From Helicoverpa zea (Eukaryota > Arthropoda > Insecta > Lepidoptera > Noctuidae): a DNA stretch of 64,000 bases. The first letter of the stretch is position 1, and every line of letters starts with the position of its first letter. A model generated the notes under the pieces. That model saw only the letters and a list, made by a program, of their open reading frames with translations, made no database searches and had not been told where the DNA came from. A program made the position numbers and the translations under genes. Of this stretch, positions 59,001 to 64,000 are shown one piece after another. The stretch covers positions 186,001 to 250,000 of the forward strand of contig NC_061482.1 in NCBI RefSeq assembly GCF_022581195.2. Direction: 5' to 3'.

Positions 59001-62000
59001 CACACAAAAGTCCACAAAAACGAGACTTTTGACTAATAATGAAAATTTATACGTGTACCTAGACGACCGATCTTGAAATTCGATTATCTTGAAACGGGTT
59101 AACTTTTGCCCAGTGTATCCCAGGGTCAAATTTGTCCGTATTGACCTATACTATCACCTCCTGAAAGGATGCGGTCTACTTACCAGTAACCCTGTATATG
59201 TAGGACAGGTAGTATACCTAGCTTCTAATTTCGAAATTTTATGATACAAACAAACAAAAAATGTTTCCTCTTCATTATAACAAATGAATTGTTCTATGTT
59301 GGTGATATAAAATTGAGAGTGTGAGCTGTCATTAGCATAGACATAACGTAGTGTAGTGGTTGCGGGTGGGCATGTGTCGGAGCGAGGCACGCACCACGAG
59401 GCTGAGCGCGGCGGCCGCGGGGCGCGCGTCGCGCTCGGGCGAGGTCTGCGTGCCGGTCTGCGCCACGCGCCCGCCCTCCGCGCGCTCCGCCTCTATCTCC
59501 GTCTAAAACACACAACTCGCTCGCATTACTTACATCGACATACTTTTACGAACACTATCATGTTACTCGTATTTGACACTCCATACAGCTTTTAGATTGT
59601 GACATTCCAAAGTCATCGTGTGACACGGAGTCAAAAGCACAAATGTTCGGGTTGTCTCACCTGCAAACTGAGACAATCGTGGGCAACAACTTCTTTGCTC
59701 GCGAAAGTGAACTCCATGCGCGCACAGATGTGCTTTTTAGGTGGAATAAAAATTGATCTACAATTCAAGAATTCACGTAGGTACTTAAGAGGACGAATTG
59801 GAAATTTTGGCGCCAAGGATCTCAATTTTTCTCAGTAAATACAAAACGGATCAAAATACAACTTGGTTACCTGAAAGTTATAAACCTTATTTTGTTAGAC
59901 TTCAAAACATGATTAGGTAACTTTTATAACAGAGAAAAATATATCAAACATACCTCTTTTTAAAAAGAGACTCACATATTATGGGCAAACGGGACCGATT
60001 TAAGCGTCTTAACTTTTTTAGTAGTTGAGTATATACATACTCTTTAAAATTGTGGAAGGAATTTTTATCAAATTATCATTTCTAAATAATAAAATAACAA
60101 AACCGTTTTGTCGCTTACAACTTTTAGTTATAAGCTAGCGCGCGTATTGTAATCCTCGCCCCGCTCAGACGCTCCGTCCCCTCTTAGCGCCTTAGATGCG
60201 CGTGCCGGTTATGGAATTATTGTTTACCAATTCGTCGCCTTAAACATTTCTTTTACTTTAAGTTTATTCAGTTTTTTAGGGAGAGAGCTGGTTACCAATT
60301 TGTACGTACATATATCAATCACGTCGACAAAAAGGTAACACGAAAAGATATAAAGTAATTTATCCAACCTACACTGAAAAAATGTTTTATTACATACTAG
60401 CTTCTGCCAGCGACTTCGGCCGCGTTAGATTCGGACTTTGTGCAAAGAGAGGAAGAAATAATAATCACCAGCCTATCCAATTATCAAAATCTTTGCGTGT
60501 ACCTAGCCAATTAGTACTTAGCTTTAACAATTAAAGCTACCTACACACGCAACGGAAGCTTAAAAACTGGAGTAATTTCTCCCGTTTTTCCCACATTTCC
60601 CATCACTGCTCTGCTCCTATTGGTCGTGGCGTGATGAAATGTATCCTATAACCTGCCCAGGAGTATGAAGAATGTTTGTGCCAAGTTTCATTAAAATCCG
60701 TCGTGTAGTTTTTGTTTCCATAACGAACATACAGACAGACAGACAGACAAAAAATTTACTGATTGCATTTTTGGCATCAGTATCGTAGAGGATGCTTAGT
60801 GATGCACCCTCTGATAGATATTTTGGAAATATATTTAATGTACAGCATTGACCTCTCTACAGATTAATTATAAGTATAGATACTCCGTCGACCGATAAAA
60901 ATTAAAGTGATATTCAAAATTATTTTACAATAAAACTGGTATTTGTTTTAATTATTAGTATTAAATAAAAAGTAGTTTTATTTTCAAATTATAATTTTTG
61001 CCAATTTGTAATAGAATAATAATTTTGTAATTTGATCTTGAAGTTTTGCTTGACTTACCTAATAGCGTTAAAAGGTACTCGATAGATATAATCGTGACTA
61101 AACGCCGACTCATACCGTTAATAAACAACGTCAATTATCGAACATTTGAGTATAATTATAAAACCACGAGAATTACGAATGTTCGGTTGAATATTACATG
61201 TGGCAATTTATCTGGAGAAAACTTGAGTAGCGCAGTGATATGGTCAGACCTCTAGAATGATGTTGGCGTCGCCGTTGTCGCCGAGCCGCTGCCGGCCGGG
61301 GGACCACCAGTCGTCGCTGTTGCCGTTGCTGCGCCGTGAGCTGCGTCTGCGCACCGGCCATTGTAACAGGACATGGTCATCGTCAAAGTCAGATGTTTAT
61401 GAAAGCATTGCAGTGACGGATGTGTATGAAGCAATTGGAAGAGTATGTTTGAGGGCAAGCGCGGCAGGTGAGCGTGGTTACCTGGGCTCCGCGGCCGTGC
61501 AGCTGACGTCGGCGCGCAGCAGCCGGCTGCGCTTGCTGGGCTCGGCCGCGCCCGCCGACACGCACTCCTCCCTCTGCGAACACATTCATACTGCTTCAAA
61601 CATCACTGCCTGCCACCATCTAGCATTTTATGTTTTCAACTCAAACATTTTGTGTTTTTGTGATGATCACATTTTATTCGCAGCTATTATTGTATGAATC
61701 AATACATACAAATATCAAACCCTGGAGTTTCTTGTCTGTCGTCTTTTGTCTATATTCACCACAGGAAGCTACGTTTTGGAATGGGCAACTATGTAGAATC
61801 AATGTTATTTTTTATTTATATTCCTGACATTCATAAGACATGTGCATAGTTCAACCATTATTGAACGATTATAAAATAAGGAAGTTAATAGAAATAGCAA
61901 ATAAATGAAATATTATTGTAGAGACAGAGCCGGTTAACCTTTGTTATGATTAACCGGCCGGTAGAAGTAGGTACCAGGAGCCCATATCTAGCGAGTAAGT

Positions 62001-63219
62001 GTTAGTAAACTGAACGTTCAAAAGTAACTCGTTGTTACCGATCTGTTGCACTTTTATTATTTCTATCTGTAACATTTGTTTCTTTCTGATTAGTAAGGAA
62101 CTGTATGAAACAGTTAAAAAAGGTGGTATGGAAGTTCGTCGAGTTACTTTACACATTCTTTCAGATGTGGTATCGTGGTACTTCTGTCATCCTCACCATA
62201 TGTAACTGAGGAACGGCTGATAATTCATTTAAAAGACGGTTTAAAGTCCACCAGATCAGTTTCTTCATGAACAGTGCATCTACTCACTAGACAAGGCAAG
62301 TTGTACTTCTGTCCATTTATTATTATAACTAGTAAATAAAGGTACAAATAGATATCATTTGAGATATTTTAAGCTTACCTGTATTTGCTCATACGGGAAG
62401 TTTCTGTCTTCTACGCAGGATATTTCTGTGGTAAAATTAAACATTTTAAAGGAAATGAGGAATTATCTTTTTTTAGTATTTTCCTAGATGATACCTAGAT
62501 GGCGCTGATCTTTGTACATTACTGCAAGGAATGGAGCGAGATATCTTATCAAAGTCATATCATTTTGAAGTTGTGTAACGAAACGTATTTGTCATCAACA
62601 ATTATTAAATAGAAAATAGGGAATAAAAATAAAATAAAAGGAGACAAGAATTCAGTTAGATTATTGAATGTCCCGAGAGATTTTGAAAACAATTTGTAAA
62701 AAATAAGACTTTCTTGAACCAAATCACATAGAGGACTCGGTGCAATGTTATTTTAACCTTGGTGCAATTATCATTTAACTAATTTATATCATTTAATTAA
62801 TAATTCATTTCATGTGTCATCTTTTTGAGAACATTTTTTTAACTAACAAAAAGAAAGCCTCTCAGATTATTAACATTATTGAAACAATTCAGTGCATTTG
62901 CTATGCCTACGCTTAAGATAAATTATGGAATCAGGCGTTACTTTGCTGTAATATATGGCATTAAATGTTAGAACACTAAATATATTTCCTGACATTTATA
63001 CATGTAGTATATGCCTACATTTTACAATGGGAAAATCAGCTTCTAAAACATTTACAATAGGGCCCTTTCAAACCTTAGCTATAAGTTGATATTTATGAGC
63101 TAAAAGTGGAGTATAGTACATGGAATGCGTGAGAAGCAAGGCTCGTTACCTTCGTCGAGCAGCGTCGGCCAGGCGTCGGCGTCACGCGCGCCCCACGCGC
63201 CGTCCGACCGCGCGCGCTG
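34801..63219 (-). CDS. hiw: highwire/MYCBP2 (PAM/Highwire/RPM-1) E3 ubiquitin ligase, 3' 32 exons
   Basis: Chained 5' to 3': 63219-63150, 62425-62379, 61573-61482, 61328-61250, 59502-59395, 58498-58297, 57622-57476, 57171-57031, 56294-56186, 55669-55566, 55293-55105, 55028-54825, 54686-54496, 54121-53965, 51124-50889, 50162-50028, 49613-49387, 48840-48744, 48597-48367, 48293-48179, 48103-47916, 47454-47170, 47093-46891, 44796-44589, 43853-43681, 43603-43426, 43357-43097, 43026-42838, 41283-41176, 40467-40273, 40202-40044, 35031-34801. All borders are GT-AG and phases agree; the total is 5,259 nt. Domains by residue of this part: Cys/His region near 367-500, DOC/APC10-like 846-1000, B-box-like 1320-1372, RING 1505-1558, tandem-cysteine 1559-1752. 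The family restrains synapse growth by ubiquitinating DLK/Wallenda, and acts in axons. The N-terminal part lies beyond the window. Confidence 0.93.
35563..35685 (+). repeat. Direct repeat, first copy (second at 36338-36450)
   Basis: GTATGTCTCT-CCAGACCTCG, then the small palindrome CGGGACTATAGAGTCCCG and GGCGAACGTGGGGCCGAAGC occur in both copies, about 775 bp apart, at around 93% identity. Confidence 0.8.
35690..36337 (+). mobile_element. GC-rich retroelement-like segment between direct repeats
   Basis: A GC-rich, non-coding region with CCCCCGGGAATCAGTCGC, CTCCGAGTGGGC and GCCCCGCGGGG. A relative of its CCCCCGGGAGCCAGTCCCTAAG block is at 41510-41580. It could be the 5' UTR of a LINE; this is a guess. 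Confidence 0.35.
36338..36455 (+). repeat. Direct repeat, second copy
   Basis: This matches 35563-35685 as described there. Confidence 0.8.
36608..36960 (+). mobile_element. SINE family A, full-length copy
   Basis: TGCCTCGTTGGTCTAGTGG and CTCGGATTCGATTCCCGG form intact A- and B-box-like RNA polymerase III promoters. The body and the GTGGCCGAAATCGGCCGTGG end follow. This is the best preserved copy of the family here. Confidence 0.85.
37680..37952 (+). repeat. 39-bp minisatellite, 7 copies
   Basis: The unit GCTCAAAAACACGCAAGTGC followed by TCTAGCTAGC and TGCTCGATT repeats seven times with almost no difference (the first copy starts GCACAAAAAC). As 39 is a multiple of 3, one frame stays open as a 13-residue repeat, which is a by-product rather than a gene. 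Confidence 0.95.
38333..38566 (-). pseudogene. hAT transposase C-terminus (dimerisation region) remnant
   Basis: The frame contains RGFSTLLIVKNKHRNPLDA, then MRLALGSTEPRIQKLV, matching the end of hAT/ZBED-type transposases (GFSALTxIKxKYRNRLD...LRxALSxxxPRIxxL). The catalytic domain has been lost, and the frame is cut on its 5' side by the nested element. Confidence 0.75.
38609..39452. mobile_element. Harbinger-like TIR element nested in the hAT element
   Basis: Ends AGCCCCCAGTAC and, inverted, GTACTGGGGGCT. Both are flanked by TAA (38606-38608 and 39453-39455), the 3-bp target of PIF/Harbinger elements. The CATTGGCC and TGTGTAAAC motifs recur near both ends. No transposase frame. Confidence 0.75.
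38927..39030 (+). repeat. AT-rich TA microsatellite region
   Basis: Runs of TATATATATA and TACATATATATTTTTT within the nested element. Confidence 0.7.
39660..40043. other. Intronic sequence, no feature
   Basis: This is the rest of the last highwire intron. Nothing was recognised. Confidence 0.5.
40044..40202 (-). CDS. hiw: highwire exon: first relay cysteine of the catalytic domain
   Basis: Acceptor TGTTGCAG, donor CTCC|GTTAGT. It encodes AYFGGLARCEADWSGWWEP, then AELVCGACSD and DFLEYKCRYCCS. The Cys in LARC aligns with human C4520 in the mediator loop, and the Glu in AELVC with E4534. The insert between them is Trp-rich and unlike the human loop. Confidence 0.93.
40273..40467 (-). CDS. hiw: highwire exon: linker between RING and tandem-cysteine domain
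   Basis: Acceptor GGCGCAG, donor GGCAAG|GTACGA. It encodes LLAPIRQLFEEVRRKALMRL, EYEG and AMERYAYYVCHKCGK, closely matching the human protein. The 70-base intron to the next exon is among the shortest here. Confidence 0.95.
40468..41175. other. highwire intron, no recognised feature
   Basis: AT-rich with no domain or clear repeat. Confidence 0.5.
41176..41283 (-). CDS. hiw: highwire exon: second half of the RING
   Basis: Acceptor GAATTCTAG, donor TGCAAG|GTAAGT. It encodes LKCGHVFHLHCCKKVL, then GPRITFSFSQCPICK, giving the third to eighth zinc ligands of a C3H2C3-type RING that recruits E2~ubiquitin. Confidence 0.95.
41596..41601 (-). promoter_or_regulatory. Variant poly(A) signal of the nested protease-like gene
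   Basis: ATTAAA on the minus strand, 20 bases downstream of the stop codon. Confidence 0.35.
41621..42439 (-). CDS. Secreted trypsin-like serine protease homologue (catalytically dead), nested gene
   Basis: A single exon of 272 residues lies inside the highwire intron 41284-42837, same strand. The frame stays open further 5', but the ATG at 42439-42437 begins a signal peptide (MKKFISISIFLLLFLP), so I chose it. The chymotrypsin fold is clear: ITAAHC (His76), RNDVGM (Asp142), CGGRAAACAGDAGAPLL and ITGRCG. The nucleophile position reads GDAGAP instead of GDSGGP, so Ser is Ala229. The usual IVGG activation site is also missing (AVEGNQYPYIVKIEG). Such homologues act as cofactors in insect immunity or development. 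An ATTAAA lies at 41596-41601, 20 bases past the stop. The gene is intronless, GC-rich in its second half, and could be a retrocopy. Confidence 0.85.
   Translation of the reverse strand: MKKFISISIFLLLFLPKYRTESALRTEKGKAVEGNQYPYIVKIEGILDASPKSATNAIHICSAIVVSSTWTITAAHCVARIYSMNHEQPASAQRSPVVRLRRADPPPDAPPSASDIVNIQEGYKHPGYRDFSVGGTLDLRNDVGMLRTDPIALKEYAKISSADFTSMIGVQARTFGYPKSSGREHAVTPARLHSSEVIIVECSSGNEMYPALCAATPCGGRAAACAGDAGAPLLAAPGVVAITGRCGASARGTFVPLSPYLTWISSFILYVH
42838..43026 (-). CDS. hiw: highwire exon: Cys/His region and first half of the RING
   Basis: Acceptor GTGCGCAG, donor ATACAG|GTACAT. It encodes ACGHACGG, ACLACLHGC and DADDMCMICFTDPLQAAPAI. The CMIC supplies the first two RING ligands. Confidence 0.95.
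43097..43357 (-). CDS. hiw: highwire exon: conserved region after the B-box-like zinc site
   Basis: Acceptor TGTCACAG, donor TGCCAG|GTGCGT. It encodes ICKEEESAIRIDIHEGCGRA, LFWLLLLVDRRTLKGLAEFR and a Cys pair in CRFCGARG. The match to MYCBP2 is close. Confidence 0.95.
43426..43603 (-). CDS. hiw: highwire exon: B-box-like zinc-binding region
   Basis: Acceptor TTGCGCAG, donor CGCCAG|GTGCGC. It encodes PLCANHEDGSTAAVIQCGAC, then GPLCADCDRFLHLRRAARAH, a Cys/His array matching the human CDNHDDGETAA...CDRFLHLHR segment. Confidence 0.93.
43681..43853 (-). CDS. hiw: highwire exon upstream of the B-box-like region
   Basis: Acceptor ACTCGCAG, donor GACCT|GTGAGC. It encodes CVAAPALWLALAALCVCDQA, then HVDL, matching the human LWLALASLCVLDQDHVD segment. 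Confidence 0.9.
43854..44588 (+). repeat. highwire intron with a LINE-like 3' tail and a palindrome
   Basis: A perfect palindrome GATTGATTTATTATT / AATAATAAATCAATC lies at 44221-44252. From about 44255 to 44510 a GC-richer segment ends in AATAAAATG and TTTCTTTCTTTC, like a retroelement 3' end. Confidence 0.5.
44589..44796 (-). CDS. hiw: highwire exon: conserved helical region
   Basis: Acceptor TTGTGTAG, donor GCCGAG|GTACCT. It encodes TLLEHLVCYLGKAITVQVKV, KGTSGASP and WFMRGHTTKKHAHLVAKLL. The human protein has the same KALTVQLKAKGT and WMKGSTPTQISEII order. Confidence 0.9.
44797..45430. other. highwire intron, repeat-like, unclassified
   Basis: Two diverged copies of an ATAAAACTTTA-AATAAC-AAGTAACAATT block (about 45040 and 45150). 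A minus-strand frame near 45200-45300 (STINKLVEADPDCVLFED) may be mobile-element debris. Confidence 0.35.
45431..46277. mobile_element. TIR element with small ORF, class unknown
   Basis: Ends AGTTCAACTCAGTCTTGCGC-GCGGCC and, inverted, AGTTCAACTCAGATTTGCGC-GCGGCC, continuing with TATGTGTG. Direct TAGTATAGTA copies flank it (45421-45430 and 46278-46287), but that sequence is low-complexity. The interior is AT-rich with one minus-strand ORF. Confidence 0.65.
45595..45792 (-). CDS. Small ORF inside the TIR element, 65 residues, function unknown
   Basis: It begins MKLINERLSHIDEGMLGNTC and ends in an acidic serine-rich tail (ESSESENSSFDFSSSDS). The central part is basic (QKKKEKYYRHFD). It may be the end of a lost transposase or an accessory protein. 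I do not recognise the family, and 65 residues could arise by chance. Confidence 0.3.
   Translation of the reverse strand: MKLINERLSHIDEGMLGNTCRHVQKKKEKYYRHFDMESKFIIYLGESSESENSSFDFSSSDSESL
46333..46411 (+). repeat. LINE/SINE 3' end with GAT repeat tail
   Basis: GGAGAGGCCTATGTCCAGCAGTGG followed by GATAGGCTGATGATGATGATGA is a widespread moth element end, also at 21334-21392. Confidence 0.65.
46435..46845 (-). pseudogene. LINE reverse transcriptase fragment
   Basis: The minus-strand frame shows RSGVSQGSILGPLLFLIMVN (RT motif B), then LFYPDDLKLYCAI (motif C, with YADD changed to YPDD) and FNLSKCCVMTF. Only the palm survives. The altered residue beside the catalytic aspartates and loss of the ends mark it as dead. 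Confidence 0.8.
46891..47454 (-). CDS. hiw: highwire two exons: region after the DOC domain
   Basis: Exons 47454-47170 (phase 0 to 0) and 47093-46891 (0 to 2), split by a 76-base intron. They encode VFGKLLEWESSG with an acidic linker, then HKLTTLQRQVMSHIVAA, and ELLRDLLALLHAGSERVQRQ, VISLLRRIIAEIPP, matching the human LLQDLFSLLHTGSARVQRQV segment. Confidence 0.92.
47916..48597 (-). CDS. hiw: highwire three exons: DOC/APC10-like domain
   Basis: Exons 48597-48367, 48293-48179 and 48103-47916 with 73- and 75-base introns. They encode ALTDGSTETFWESGDEDRNK, VLAVHLDNTRDTA, NKTLLVSFLYSGG, MFHMQDVEVDP and VRVRQVRVLG. This is the DOC jelly-roll fold, as in APC10, used by PHR proteins for binding partners. 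Confidence 0.93.
48744..49613 (-). CDS. hiw: highwire two exons upstream of the DOC domain
   Basis: Exons 49613-49387 (0 to 2) and 48840-48744 (2 to 0). They encode LQAVRCWALHYSPHDRAFLH, joining S-VISKILSHSEDGAYEEG and AIQESYHSFLNK. The intron between them carries a repeat. Confidence 0.9.
49215..49380 (+). repeat. Dispersed repeat next to a highwire splice donor
   Basis: This is the same blocks as at 8975-9170. It ends within about 20 bases of the donor of exon 49613-49387. Confidence 0.6.
49640..49997 (-). mobile_element. SINE family A, near full length
   Basis: The minus strand carries TGCCTTATTGCTCTAGC, a GGTTCGATTCCCGAG B-box, the CGAAATCGCTTTGTGG body and TGAGAGTAAAGGAATGG. Confidence 0.8.
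50028..51124 (-). CDS. hiw: highwire two exons
   Basis: Exons 51124-50889 (1 to 0) and 50162-50028 (0 to 0). They encode SSLLAQPSAALRRLIGGG, SPVMAFILAKRDLHAHRQKM, INTVRQYAFE, then ALNWLLRSATQPTCVHDVMW, nearly identical to the human LNWLLRSVTQPTCVHDLMWW. The 726-base intron between them has no feature. Confidence 0.92.
51312..52463 (+). CDS. Intact retroelement ORF (gag/ORF1-like), 383 residues
   Basis: The ORF runs from an ATG at 51312 (six codons after another start-like codon) to TAG at 52461-52463, antisense in a highwire intron. It has an N-terminal helical region (MSSKPLIANEVLAFINHAID), a coiled-coil-like middle (VTRLLKDITCLKASLEDMKS), a low-complexity Ala/Pro and basic linker, and a C-terminal domain with LYVSRLHHTTTVEQIVEYVR and FWPKGVVYRRFRGWLRD. 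That domain may be an RNA-binding fold like those of LINE ORF1 proteins. A poly(A)-tailed truncated copy at 7915-8250 shows it is mobile. I saw no partner ORF2 here; the 3' UTR ends near 52600 in AATAAATAAATA. Confidence 0.75.
   Translation: MSSKPLIANEVLAFINHAIDYMDEVSIVQICRSAYNEEEVCCAKLLLFKSLGQLEQMPSCRRDGGDKSLQDIISLLKRTDPDDVPEFVAKDLHKLPPVTFDHVDVTRLLKDITCLKASLEDMKSKMEASQVTINDVRGEVALLRNAVSISGSLDVLNVNTRRGAQNASVISFESANSSASPVVDVADDAPRPAAAVSTPAAEPRVGTNVPKRAYAAVAATNKLAVTQTKRAKAKGGKQTRGTSQPQTGPKKDTCDKDGFIKVERRKKRPPCRNQCGTAQTGPNILLRPAVPTTQLYVSRLHHTTTVEQIVEYVRSKTNWTLRVAKLESRHNTNFNSFMVRVPTHHVETFLKEEFWPKGVVYRRFRGWLRDTSQRSTTPTLRVH
52590..52756 (-). pseudogene. Tc1/mariner-type transposase N-terminal HTH fragment
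   Basis: The minus-strand frame encodes LREEGYTTRVIARRLAISQS, then CVVATLQRYHGMG, a paired-like helix-turn-helix of Tc1-type transposases. The catalytic domain is absent. Confidence 0.6.
52757..53127. other. highwire intron, no feature
   Basis: AT-rich, nothing recognised. Confidence 0.5.
53128..53310 (+). mobile_element. SINE family B, head and body
   Basis: GGTCGTGGTGGCCTAGTGGG and GGGCGCGGGTTCGATTCC are A- and B-box-like. The body matches the minus-strand copy at 18342-18745 through GATGGCACGTTAAACTGTAGG. Confidence 0.75.
53338..53799 (+). pseudogene. LINE reverse transcriptase C-terminal fragment
   Basis: The open frame begins LLYLIEIWGSAPKTKLSQLQ, then ITQNKLIKMLFNYP, and ends with QLYNKIPSRIRNLHSFNAFK. 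These are the thumb and tail of CR1/Jockey-type ORF2. The frame is intact over 153 codons but the palm is missing. Confidence 0.8.
53965..55293 (-). CDS. hiw: highwire four exons: zinc-like region and linker
   Basis: Exons 55293-55105, 55028-54825, 54686-54496 and 54121-53965. They encode VPCELCGGAHVAPPLAAHMR, AAHPGC, a His/Pro-rich stretch, PYCGQMAQAYRQLWYMFCEK, and NAVFLLDLAPLTNP. Cys and His spacing (CELC, HMR-HPGC, YCG, FCEKC) suggests zinc binding as in MYCBP2. The last two exons are low-complexity and Gly/Pro/Ala-rich, the least conserved part. Confidence 0.87.
55566..56294 (-). CDS. hiw: highwire two exons
   Basis: Exons 56294-56186 (1 to 2) and 55669-55566 (2 to 1). They encode VLPPAMRALVALWDALCDAP, then KKEEKNENEEPRSHSGIRKK, RDWNTRSGKTPYS. 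The basic KKRDWN segment and following CELCG match the human order. Confidence 0.87.
55761..55905 (+). mobile_element. SINE family B, 3' part, diverged
   Basis: CCGGTTAAGATTGGAAACCG and CCCCAATAGTTTAGGAAAAGGC match the 3' end of the copy at 18342 with several changes. Confidence 0.55.
57031..58498 (-). CDS. hiw: highwire three exons
   Basis: Exons 58498-58297 (0 to 1), 57622-57476 (1 to 1) and 57171-57031 (1 to 1). They encode ESGRRSPKSVARSLLASRAR, an Ala/Pro-rich linker, AVFAALLWHEGIVHDAIACA, AFLKFHPALPKQG and GLYLRIHPTTLESLARSG. LWHEGxVHDAxACAxFLKFHP is highly conserved in PHR proteins. Confidence 0.9.
57803..57952. mobile_element. 150-bp MITE
   Basis: AGGGTCGGTTCACATAGACC-GGCTCGGAGAG at the left is matched inverted by CTCTCCGAGTCGGTCTGTGTGG-ACGGACCCT at the right. 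Confidence 0.75.
58609..59194. mobile_element. Long-arm MITE, TA-flanked (Tc1/mariner-like target)
   Basis: Arms of about 220 bp are inverted copies at about 90% identity, starting CAGGGTTACTGGTAAGTAGACC and containing GGATGCGGTCT, CAAATTTGTCCGTATTGACC-type and AAACGGGTTAAC blocks. TA flanks both ends (58607-58608, 59195-59196). The 150-base centre has no gene. Confidence 0.85.
59395..59502 (-). CDS. hiw: highwire exon
   Basis: Acceptor GTGTTTTAG, donor CTCGTG|GTGCGT, phase 0 to 0. It encodes TEIEAERAEGGRVAQTGTQT, then AAAALSLV. Low conservation; placed by phase and by the following SGRRSPKSVAR. Confidence 0.8.
59503..61249. other. highwire intron with a CR1-like repeat at 60394-60890
   Basis: The repeat copy here (CTAGCTTCTGCCAGCGACTTCG to TTATAAGTATAGAT) is the unoccupied relative of the one broken at 23069. 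The rest is AT-rich with a small GC-rich patch near 60140-60220 and no gene. Confidence 0.65.
61250..61573 (-). CDS. hiw: highwire two exons
   Basis: Exons 61573-61482 (0 to 2) and 61328-61250 (2 to 0). They encode REECVSAGAAEPSKRSRLLR, ADVSCTAAEP-SNGNSDDWWS and GDANIILE. Placement rests on phase and GT-AG borders. Confidence 0.82.
62379..62425 (-). CDS. hiw: highwire 47-base exon
   Basis: Acceptor TACCACAG, donor ATACAG|GTAAGC. It encodes EISCVEDRNFPYEQIQ once joined to the previous exon (G|AA). The small size is balanced by matching phase and strong splice sites. Confidence 0.8.
63150..63219 (-). CDS. hiw: highwire exon, most 5' one visible
   Basis: Acceptor TGTGTGCAG (alternative three bases later), donor GACGAAG|GTAACG. 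It encodes RARSDGAWGARDADAWPTLL, DE. No exon was found from 63220 to the right edge, so the preceding exon lies outside. Confidence 0.78.
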
Positions 63220-63379
63220 CTGCACACACACACACATATCATATCGTTTATTGCCTACACACATCTAAAACAGTTTGCGATCAATAGCATAAGCTCCTAT
63301 AATTCTTTAAATTTAACTTTCAGAATAATAAACTTCTTTATTCAGATAACTGAGATCCATACATTAGGTACACAATACA

Positions 63380-63705
63380 ATTAATATATAATAGTAAACA
63401 GGGACTTAGTCCGCTGCACTAATTTCCACATAAGTGGGCAGTCGTGTCTATTGGCTATAGCACTCAAGATGCTGTGGCGACTTCCACGCAACCGACTGAT
63501 GAAGGAAGCGGTCTTCTTACGCCATATTGCTGCAAAGCCATCTGTGGGTGTATCAGCAAACATGGCTGATGCGCTACAGAAACGTGGAAGCCGCAACAGC
63601 GCCCTGAACGCGTTATTAAATTGGACCAGCAGAGCATTGTATGTTCTCTGAGTATAGTTAGCCCACAGAGCTCCCGTGTACAGTGATGTACAATTTAATA
63701 CGCTT
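63380..63705 (-). pseudogene. LINE ORF2 C-terminal fragment
   Basis: The minus strand encodes TYNALLVQFNNAFRALLRLP, RFCSASAMFADTPTDGFAAI, WRKKTASFISRLRGSRHSIL, typical of the post-RT region of Jockey-type LINEs in moths. The RT domain is absent. It sits within the highwire intron, same strand as the gene. Beyond it to 64000 I see nothing. Confidence 0.8.
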
Positions 63706-64000
63706 TAAATAATGTAATTTTAACTGCGTCTGTACAACTTTATCAACAAAAAGACTACGTTGTATGCTTTCTTTAAATAGGAATATTATACCCTGTTTGA
63801 AATTAAAATATAAAACATTTTTTTATTATTTATATTAAAAAATTTGAACCATTATAGTTCGGCCATTCAGAGAATGCGTTCCTGACACGTCGCGATTGAA
63901 CTGACGACGTAATAACATTCATTGATTATTGATATAATAATGTTGTTTTAATGCTCCTCAATTGTTAAAACGGTAAACAACCAGCAAAAATATTTTTATC

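Overview
This window is eukaryotic nuclear DNA from an insect, almost certainly a moth (Lepidoptera, probably Noctuoidea). The evidence is GT-AG spliced genes, AT-rich introns loaded with repeats, tRNA-derived SINEs, R1-, Jockey- and CR1-like LINE debris, a Bel/Pao LTR element and many short inverted-repeat (TIR) DNA elements. Coordinates of spliced genes were built by hand from splice sites and reading phase. No alignment or database search was run.

Layout. Positions 1-3.6 kb hold the 3' part of a Bel/Pao retrotransposon: an open pol frame, then polypurine tract, then the start of the 3' LTR. Positions 3.6-11.9 kb are gene-free repeat territory: two hAT-type MITEs with perfect 8-bp target duplications, two R1-clade LINE fragments and a broken transposon-like coding remnant. 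Positions 11.96-27.84 kb hold a nine-exon minus-strand gene for an orphan SLC6-type (neurotransmitter:sodium symporter fold) membrane protein of about 640 residues. Its TM1 sodium-site signature is replaced, so it may not be ion-coupled. One of its introns holds the most unusual mobile unit in the window: a broken reverse transcriptase plus putative PD-(D/E)XK nuclease frame inside about 60-70 bp inverted termini, inserted into a repeat whose unoccupied relative is present at 60.8 kb.

Positions 27.9-34.8 kb are intergenic. They contain palindromes, SINE and LINE pieces, and probably the 3' UTR of the next gene. From 34.80 kb to beyond the right edge runs the 3' part of the minus-strand highwire/MYCBP2 gene, a giant neuronal RING-Cys-relay E3 ubiquitin ligase. 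I could chain 32 coding exons in phase (5,259 nt, 1,752 residues plus stop). They cover the DOC/APC10-like domain, a B-box-like zinc region, the RING and the tandem-cysteine catalytic domain. A single-exon secreted trypsin-like pseudoprotease gene (catalytic Ser to Ala) is nested in one of its introns on the same strand.

The GC-rich exons stand out sharply from AT-rich introns, which creates long but spurious antisense frames. Mobile elements account for most large introns: the 5.0-kb intron before the last highwire exon holds a 2.5-kb inverted-repeat element, a 39-bp minisatellite and a hAT element that itself contains a Harbinger-like element.
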